Below the pieces are notes generated by a model. The model was not told where the DNA came from. It searched no databases and saw only the letters and a list, made by a program, of their open reading frames with translations. A stretch of 53,651 bases of DNA from Saprospiraceae bacterium. GTDB lineage: Bacteria > Bacteroidota > Bacteroidia > Chitinophagales > Saprospiraceae. The DNA lies in the NCBI GenBank assembly GCA_019694295.1, contig JAIBCG010000013.1:1-53651 (forward strand), written 5' to 3'. A program made the position numbers and the translations under genes. The stretch's first letter is position 1. Each line of letters starts with the position of its first letter. Shown here piece after piece: positions 52,907 through 53,651 of this stretch.

Positions 52907-53167
52907 ATGACCCAAACTGAAAATACTGAGTTGCTGCAAATGGTAGAAGATGCTCTTGATGTCATAAGGCCTCACTTGTTGGTAGATGGTGGAAATGTGG
53001 AGGTAATTGAGCTGACACCTGATGGCGTACTCAAATTGAAATGGCTCGGCAATTGCGAATCATGCAGTATGTCACTATTTACTATGAAAGCCGGCATCGA
53101 GCAAGCCATTATCGGCAAGGTGCCATTTGTAAAAACTGTAGAAGCCATCAACGGATTAAACCAGTAA
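52907..53167 (+). CDS. NifU C-terminal domain protein (Nfu-type Fe-S scaffold)
   Basis: The 86-residue protein is a single NifU C-terminal domain with LDVIRPHLLVDGGNVEVIEL and the cluster-binding pair in GNCESCSMS (Cys50, Cys53). Such proteins carry a [4Fe-4S] cluster between subunits and pass it on. I start at the ATG at 52907; a TTG four codons upstream gives an unlikely extension. It sits between the Mrp-type carrier (33 nt) and pyrF (3 nt), so an Fe-S delivery pair lies in front of a pyrimidine gene. Confidence 0.9.
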   Translation: MTQTENTELLQMVEDALDVIRPHLLVDGGNVEVIELTPDGVLKLKWLGNCESCSMSLFTMKAGIEQAIIGKVPFVKTVEAINGLNQ

Positions 53168-53170
53168 TCA

Positions 53171-53651
53171 ATGACTAGAAGTGAACTTGTAGAACAAATC
53201 AAAGCCAGAAAATCATTTTTGTGTGTCGGGCTTGATACAGATATGTCTAAAATACCTGCAATACTAAATGGTGGTGATGACCCTGCCTTTGAATTCAACA
53301 AGAAAATTATTGATGCAACACAAGATTTTTGCGTTGCTTATAAGCTTAATACAGCCTTCTATGAAGCAAACGCATCCGCCGGTTGGGAAAGTCTAAAAAA
53401 AACAATTGAATACATTCCGGCATCTCATTTTGTGATTGCAGATGCCAAACGAGGCGATATTGGCAACACTTCTACTATGTATGCTAACGCATTTTTTGAA
53501 AATCTACATGCCGATGCCGTTACCGTTGCCCCATATATGGGCGAAGACAGTGTCAGACCATTTCTTCAATTCAACGGCAAATGGACTATTCTACTCGCAC
53601 TTACATCGAATGAAGGAAGCCGCGATTTTCAGTATTTTGAAATCAATGATG
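53171..53651 (+). CDS. pyrF: Orotidine 5'-phosphate decarboxylase, N-terminal part (cut by right edge)
   Basis: Final step of UMP synthesis. The 160 visible codons show [28 protein letters not shown], and the catalytic stretch [20 protein letters not shown], with the Asp-Lys-Asp network of the long (type 2) OMP decarboxylases, then [14 protein letters not shown]. The frame is open at the window end. The ATG is 3 nt after the NifU-like gene, so it is probably co-transcribed with mrp. Confidence 0.93.
   Translation, partial: MTRSELVEQIKARKSFLCVGLDTDMSKIPAILNGGDDPAFEFNKKIIDATQDFCVAYKLNTAFYEANASAGWESLKKTIEYIPASHFVIADAKRGDIGNTSTMYANAFFENLHADAVTVAPYMGEDSVRPFLQFNGKWTILLALTSNEGSRDFQYFEIND

Overview
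The window comes from a Bacteroidota chromosome, most likely a Saprospiria- or Chitinophagia-like member. The evidence is AT-rich DNA, TAnnTTTG promoter elements without obvious Shine-Dalgarno sites, type IX secretion (T9SS) C-terminal signals, SprB-type adhesin repeats, an extended NusB, a BT_3928-type DoxX protein, a DUF3822-rsmD pair, and GlnRS. No rRNA, tRNA, CRISPR array, insertion sequence or prophage was seen. Most of the window is housekeeping genes interleaved with secreted or envelope proteins.

Layout. 1-1426 (-): the start of a large SprB-repeat surface protein that runs off the left edge. 1840-3077 (-): coaE and a YigZ-family gene. 3228-5665: DoxX protein and nusB. 5736-7151: OmpA with thrombospondin-3 repeats. 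7237-15800: guaA, a PBP1-like lipoprotein, an aldehyde dehydrogenase, a SpoU methyltransferase and smc. 15809-17227 (-): unknown helical protein. 17536-20013: T9SS multidomain protein. 20205-23455: a tight three-gene set (sugar-1-P nucleotidyltransferase, hexosamine-type kinase, GH109-like glycosidase) that reads as an amino-sugar salvage route. 23562-25207: two small basic secreted proteins, a lipoprotein and a bactofilin. 25325-30676: DUF3822, rsmD, a secreted protein, argS, glnS. 30831-33847: pyrR, pyrB and a thioredoxin-like protein. 33872-38370: tsaD (-), a beta-helix protein, an unknown, an EamA transporter (-) and a pseudouridine synthase. 38686-40485: small secreted/lipoproteins. 40627-43737: an MbnP-like protein followed by two MbnH-like diheme lipoproteins. 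43889-48833: yidC, a DUF6438 lipoprotein, purM and purB (-). 48944-51657 (-): an RluA-type synthase and a RibF-glycosyltransferase fusion. 51788-53651: mrp, a NifU-like scaffold and pyrF, which is cut by the right edge.

Most notable: (1) a continuous 662-codon frame joining a complete RibF to a complete GT2 glycosyltransferase; (2) an MbnP/MbnH-type copper/diheme locus in which the MbnP-like partner carries a T9SS sorting domain and there are two MbnH paralogues; (3) the GH109 - kinase - nucleotidyltransferase operon; (4) TAnnTTTG elements only 4-7 nt from the start codons of guaA, pyrR, tsaD, smc and ribF, suggesting near-leaderless mRNAs; (5) a perfect 127-bp in-frame duplication in the SprB gene; (6) a Gly in place of the motif IV Asp in RsmD. 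All functional calls were made by reading motifs; no database search was possible.
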